Shown here: positions 62,946 through 64,000 of the stretch, in pieces | Layout: each line of letters opens with the position of its first letter | How positions within the stretch are numbered: the first letter of the stretch is position 1 | Origin: Ruminococcus sp. AM36-2AA | Lineage (GTDB): Bacteria; Bacillota; Clostridia; Lachnospirales; Lachnospiraceae | Length of the DNA stretch: 64,000 bases | Direction of reading: 5' to 3' | NCBI RefSeq assembly: GCF_003461955.1 | Contig: NZ_QTYB01000002.1 | Coordinates: 160,314-224,313 of the forward strand | Translations under genes and position numbers: made by a program | The notes under the pieces: model-generated | What the model saw: the letters and a program-made list of their open reading frames with translations, nothing else | What the model was told of the DNA's origin: nothing | Database searches by the model: none

Positions 62946-64000
62946 GTGAAGATCAAAAAAAGCGGCAAGTTTTTTAAAAGTCTCCGCTTTCGTATTCTGA
63001 TCATCCTGATCATACTGGGAATCGTACCAAGTGTCATTGTAACGGAAATGGTCATTGCCAACTATGAAGACCGTGCCATTGCCAACCGTGTGCAGAGCAT
63101 GGAAAATATCTGTGACATCATGTGCGACCTGCTTATCAAAGAGAATTATCTGAATGACTCCAGCTCGCAGACAGTAAACAGCAAGCTGGAGTTGTTGTCT
63201 AATATCTATGGAGGAAGAATTCTCATTGTAGACAGGGATTTCAGGATTATTAAGGATACCTATGGCGTGGATGAGGGAAAAACTCTGGTATCCCAGAAAG
63301 TAGTAAACTGTTTTAAAGGGGAAGATGCCTACCGTTATGATTCCGACAGCCAGAAGCTGATCCTGGCTGTTCCGGTAAAAAGCCCGGAAGTAAATCAGGT
63401 GCAGGGTGCCATGATGATTATGGCTTCTTCCAGTGAAGTGACGTCAACCATTCGGGAACTGGAACAGAAAGGAATCCTGATTATTGGAATTATTGTAGTT
63501 CTGGCCATATTCCTGGGATATATTCTTTCCACAGTACTGGTAAAACCTTTTGCCAGGGTAACAAAAGCCATCGAAGATCTGACAGACGGATATCAGAACG
63601 AAGAAATTTCCGTACCGGATTATACAGAGACAGCGCTGATTACGGATGCATTTAATAAGATGCTTTCCAGAATGAAAACCTTGGATGAATCCAGACAGGA
63701 GTTTGTATCCAACGTGTCTCATGAGCTGAAAACACCGATGACTTCCATGAAAGTTCTGGCAGATTCCCTTGTAGGACAGCAGGGAGTTCCGGAGGAACTG
63801 TATCAGGAATTCCTTTCTGATATTACAGAAGAGATCGACAGAGAGAACAAGATTATCACAGATCTTCTTTCCCTTGTAAAGATGGACAAAAAAGCGGCAG
63901 ATATGAATATTACCAATATGAATATCAATGAACTGCTGGAAAATATCCTGAAACGGCTTCGGCCGATTGCAGATCAGAGAAGCATTTCCCTGATTCTGGA
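62946..64000 (+). CDS. Sensor histidine kinase (incomplete at window end)
   Basis: At least 351 residues are encoded from a GTG three bases after the response regulator stop. An N-terminal membrane helix (about 14-34), an extracellular sensor loop of about 140 residues, and a second helix (about 178-198) precede a HAMP-like region. The phospho-acceptor His is in FVSNVSHELKTPM. The ATPase domain lies beyond the window. The layout matches WalK/PhoR-type kinases. The weak ribosome site suggests translational coupling to the regulator. Confidence 0.88.
   Translation, partial: MKIKKSGKFFKSLRFRILIILIILGIVPSVIVTEMVIANYEDRAIANRVQSMENICDIMCDLLIKENYLNDSSSQTVNSKLELLSNIYGGRILIVDRDFRIIKDTYGVDEGKTLVSQKVVNCFKGEDAYRYDSDSQKLILAVPVKSPEVNQVQGAMMIMASSSEVTSTIRELEQKGILIIGIIVVLAIFLGYILSTVLVKPFARVTKAIEDLTDGYQNEEISVPDYTETALITDAFNKMLSRMKTLDESRQEFVSNVSHELKTPMTSMKVLADSLVGQQGVPEELYQEFLSDITEEIDRENKIITDLLSLVKMDKKAADMNITNMNINELLENILKRLRPIADQRSISLIL

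Overview
The window looks like a chromosomal segment of a gut Lachnospiraceae (Blautia or a near relative). Several things suggest this: moderate GC, Gram-positive AGGAGG-type ribosome binding sites, RAT/LicT-type sugar control, ATP-dependent PckA, a FeoA-FeoA-FeoB set with a Cys-rich FeoB partner, a compact tRNA cluster, and many overlapping ATGA junctions. The genus is inferred from general familiarity with these proteins, not from a marker gene.

Layout. 1-2.2 kb: insertion-sequence debris, with an IS1182-type element bounded by 15-bp terminal inverted repeats next to an internally deleted IS1634-type transposase. 2.2-5.8 kb: NhaC-type antiporter, an internally deleted isoaspartyl dipeptidase, an intact copy, and the tail of a galactose-type ABC permease. 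5.9-7.2 kb: ParA-like ATPase overlapping a histone-H1-like basic protein. 7.3-12.9 kb: exporter ABC protein, then a glucose-type PTS EIICBA with a RAT/terminator leader and its BglG/LicT-type antiterminator. 12.9-26.3 kb: LysR regulator, DUF1275 protein, ThrE exporter, pckA, an unassigned structured RNA, CDF metal exporter, rhodanese, the yfcE/RNA methyltransferase/rdgB/phosphoesterase operon, and an AAA/PD-(D/E)XK protein. 26.4-29.3 kb: a sigma-factor-like protein lacking normal promoter-recognition regions, seven tRNA genes, and a transglutaminase-like protein. 29.5-34.9 kb: heterodimeric ABC exporter, DtxR-type regulator, EamA transporter. 35.0-41.6 kb: divergent argG and argCJBD with ArgR boxes; the argJ-argB gap holds a GC-rich, multi-palindromic element. 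42.0-48.5 kb: NhaD-like antiporter, cytidylate-kinase-like protein, and the feo locus with DtxR-like operators.

48.6-60.8 kb is the most unusual part. It is a roughly 12-kb co-directional cluster behind one promoter and an attenuator-like leader. Gene order is nitrogenase-reductase-like, component-1-like A, component-1-like B, hypF, hypC, hypD, hypE, TM1266-type regulator, then a second reductase-like, component-1-like A and component-1-like B set. There are thus two full nitrogenase-like H/D/K-type sets around a complete Fe(CN)2CO-forming Hyp module. Nothing here encodes hypA, hypB, a NiFe hydrogenase, nifB, nifE or nifN. I infer an uncharacterised metalloenzyme system in which an Fe-CN/CO unit and nitrogenase-like ATP-driven electron transfer work together. 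I know of no described system with this composition but could not search.

60.9-64 kb: YdcZ-type transporter, ComEA-like lipoprotein, and an OmpR-type two-component pair whose kinase runs off the window.
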